Shown: positions 1-5,054 of the stretch, piece by piece
How the letters are laid out: the number at the start of each line of letters is the position of its first letter
Numbering within the stretch: the first letter of the stretch is position 1
NCBI GenBank assembly: GCA_017614095.1
Contig: JAGACN010000099.1
Span: 1-5,054 of the forward strand
From: Clostridia bacterium
GTDB lineage: Bacteria > Bacillota_A > Clostridia > Oscillospirales > CAG-382
Length of the DNA stretch: 5,054 bases
Reading direction: 5' to 3'
Program-made: the position numbers and the translations under genes
Notes under the pieces: model-generated
Told to the model about the DNA's origin: nothing
Database searches by the model: none
Seen by the model: only the letters and a program-made list of their open reading frames with translations

Positions 1-3
1 CTC

Positions 4-34
4 ATCATACCACAAACAGGCAGAAATAGGTGAA
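4..34 (-). promoter_or_regulatory. Possible leftward promoter at window edge
   Basis: Read on the minus strand there is an extended -10 of the form TGGTATGAT (hexamer TATGAT at 4-9, TG at 11-12) and a weak -35, TTCACC at 29-34, with a 19-base spacer. The -10 matches consensus in five of six positions and the extended TG helps, but the -35 matches in only four and the spacing is long. Transcription would start just outside the window, so its gene cannot be seen. It could be chance in AT-rich DNA. Confidence 0.2.
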
Positions 35-62
35 CAAAGATAAGAAAATAATAGCGGACTGA

Positions 63-81
63 TTTGTGCAGGATTCACAAA
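63..81. repeat. Small inverted repeat, 6-bp arms
   Basis: TTTGTG at 63-68 is the exact reverse complement of CACAAA at 76-81, separated by seven bases. Neither strand has a directly following T-run, so it is not a convincing terminator. It could be a protein-binding site or chance. Confidence 0.3.
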
Positions 82-93
82 CCCGGAGAAGCG

Positions 94-125
94 GGGCGCG
101 CCCGGACGCCAAAGTCGCGCGGGCG
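94..125. repeat. GC-rich inverted repeats
   Basis: A perfect 10-base palindrome GGGCGCGCCC lies at 94-103. Overlapping it, CGCCCG at 99-104 can instead pair with CGGGCG at 120-125 across a 15-base loop. Both sit in a block of about 79% GC (81-160) flanked by AT-rich DNA. No T-run follows on either strand, so intrinsic termination is not supported. In DNA this rich in G and C, short self-complementary stretches are expected by chance. Confidence 0.3.
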
Positions 126-165
126 GCATCGGCCGAAGCGGCGGAGGGACGGGGAGGCGAGAAAG

Positions 166-225
166 AAAAAACGACAAAAAAGCCGAAAAAAAGATACAAA
201 AACAGGTCAAAAAACTTCAAAAAAA
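166..225 (+). promoter_or_regulatory. Phased A-tract array / UP-element upstream of rpoB promoter
   Basis: Six runs of five to seven adenines lie at 166-171, 176-181, 186-192, 198-202, 209-214 and 219-225. Their centres are about 10, 10.5, 11, 11.5 and 10.5 bases apart, close to the DNA helical repeat, a pattern known to give intrinsic curvature. The last two tracts fall at roughly -55 to -50 and -45 to -39 relative to the predicted start, where the distal and proximal UP-element subsites for the RNA polymerase alpha C-terminal domain normally lie. The array ends four bases before the -35 box. I infer that it strengthens the rpoBC promoter; curvature itself cannot be measured here. Confidence 0.6.
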
Positions 226-228
226 TGC

Positions 229-257
229 TTGACAGGCCCGAAAAGTTGTGATAACAT
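229..257 (+). promoter_or_regulatory. Housekeeping sigma promoter for rpoBC
   Basis: A perfect -35 hexamer TTGACA (229-234) is followed by a 17-base spacer and the -10 hexamer TAACAT (252-257), which keeps the important first, second and last positions. TG at 249-250, one base before the -10, makes it an extended -10 promoter. The predicted start is near 263-265, giving a leader of about 160 bases before the chosen rpoB start. With the A-tracts directly upstream, this should be strong and constitutive and probably supplements read-through from upstream ribosomal protein genes. It is the best sigma-70/SigA-type match in the intergenic region. Confidence 0.75.
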
Positions 258-259
258 AA

Positions 260-286
260 CATACTGCGCCATAATACGAAAGTATG
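260..286. repeat. Inverted repeat at predicted transcription start
   Basis: CATACT at 260-265 is the exact reverse complement of AGTATG at 281-286, with a 15-base loop. It straddles the predicted start site, so it could be an operator or a 5'-end hairpin that protects the transcript. Arms of only six bases make chance a real possibility. Confidence 0.3.
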
Positions 287-308
287 CCCTTTTGATAATG
301 GGGACAAA

Positions 309-338
309 TTCCGAACGGCCGAAAAAACGGCTTCGGAA
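309..338 (+). other. Leader hairpin in rpoB 5' untranslated region
   Basis: TTCCGAA (309-315) pairs with TTCGGAA (332-338), and GCC (318-320) continues the stem with GGC (329-331). The result is a 10-bp stem with a two-base CG bulge and an A-rich eight-base loop. Only four T residues follow, six bases after the stem (345-348), so this is a poor intrinsic terminator. It may stabilise the leader, be an RNase cleavage site or take part in attenuation. No protein-binding or riboswitch family is recognised. Confidence 0.4.
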
Positions 339-406
339 GACGGGTTTTCACCCCCACTAGATGTTGGGATATACAGTCAAAACCGGCAAAATATAGCAAA
401 TGAAAT

Positions 407-417
407 GGAGTGGAGAG
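407..417 (+). promoter_or_regulatory. Ribosome binding site that decides the rpoB start
   Basis: GGAG at 407-410 and GGAGAG at 412-417 precede the ATG at 424; the nearer motif leaves six bases to the start codon. The upstream in-frame ATG at 400 has only AT-rich sequence before it and no Shine-Dalgarno-like motif. This favours initiation at 424. Confidence 0.7.
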
Positions 418-423
418 TCCGAA

Positions 424-5054
<4,631 letters not shown>

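Larger units (their letters stand above)
1..228. other. Non-coding upstream region, no gene recognised
   Basis: All three forward frames meet a stop within the first 45 bases, and none of the short tails (for example one ending in GEQR before TAA at 41-43) looks like the C-terminus of ribosomal protein L7/L12, the usual left neighbour of rpoB. If rplL lies to the left, it ends before base 1. Two forward frames that open at TTG 64 or GTG 66 give lysine/arginine-rich translations that simply reflect the purine-rich DNA and run through the promoter, so I do not call them genes. Composition changes sharply: AT-rich 1-60, about 79% GC at 81-160, then about 65% A from 166 to 228. Confidence 0.75.

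Noticed and set aside
5..307. 100-residue minus-strand frame with Phe/Leu-rich membrane-like stretches
   Set aside because: The hydrophobic stretches are the complement of the phased A-tracts; there is no recognisable protein and it crosses the opposing promoter.
309..350. Hairpin plus TTTT as an intrinsic terminator before rpoB
   Set aside because: The T-run is only four bases long and begins six bases after the stem, so strong termination is not expected.
64..360. 98-residue Lys/Arg-rich forward frame upstream of rpoB (TTG start), and a 61-residue frame from GTG 66
   Set aside because: Non-ATG starts with no good ribosome binding site, translations that only reflect purine-rich DNA, and overlap with the rpoB promoter.
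364..392. Second rpoB promoter (TTGGGA, 17 bases, CAAAAT)
   Set aside because: Both hexamers match only four of six positions, and the start would fall almost on the ribosome binding site; the promoter at 229-257 is far better.
400..423. rpoB starting at the ATG at 400
   Set aside because: No Shine-Dalgarno motif precedes it, whereas the ATG at 424 has GGAGAG six bases upstream and begins a more typical beta N-terminus.

Overview
This window is a housekeeping locus. It holds a complete rpoB (RNA polymerase beta subunit) followed 17 bases later by the first 282 codons of rpoC (beta-prime subunit), both on the + strand. The 423 bases before rpoB are non-coding and carry its promoter. Protein wording (for example the beta [19 protein letters not shown] segment and the start of beta-prime up to its zinc ribbon), the acidic beta tail, the absence of the large E. 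coli insertion SI2 and strong GGAG-type ribosome binding sites point to a Bacillota bacterium, most likely a Clostridia member with a moderately GC-rich genome. I cannot name a genus.

Layout: bases 1-60 are AT-rich and have no recognisable gene. A possible leftward promoter at 4-34 could serve a gene outside the window. Bases 81-160 are about 79% GC and contain small inverted repeats. Bases 166-225 hold six A-tracts spaced about one helical turn apart, directly in front of a strong promoter (TTGACA, 17-base spacer, TAACAT with an extended -10 TG). That promoter predicts a roughly 160-base leader with an inverted repeat near its start and a 10-bp bulged hairpin at 309-338. rpoB most likely starts at 424, where a ribosome binding site is placed correctly, and ends at 4191. 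rpoC starts at 4209 and runs off the right edge.

How it works together: beta and beta-prime form the catalytic cleft of RNA polymerase and are needed in equal amounts. The short gap with a strong rpoC ribosome binding site fits one transcript. The promoter in the window would let rpoBC be transcribed separately from any ribosomal protein genes (usually rplJ-rplL) to the left, none of which is visible here.

I see no undescribed system, mobile element, CRISPR array or RNA gene. The points worth a second look are the phased A-tract array at the promoter, a proline at a normally glutamine position in the rifampicin pocket, extra segments in the beta lobe, an acidic tail ending in a small tandem duplication, and an rpoB that uses no TTA, CTA or TCA codon and so leaves a very long antisense open frame.
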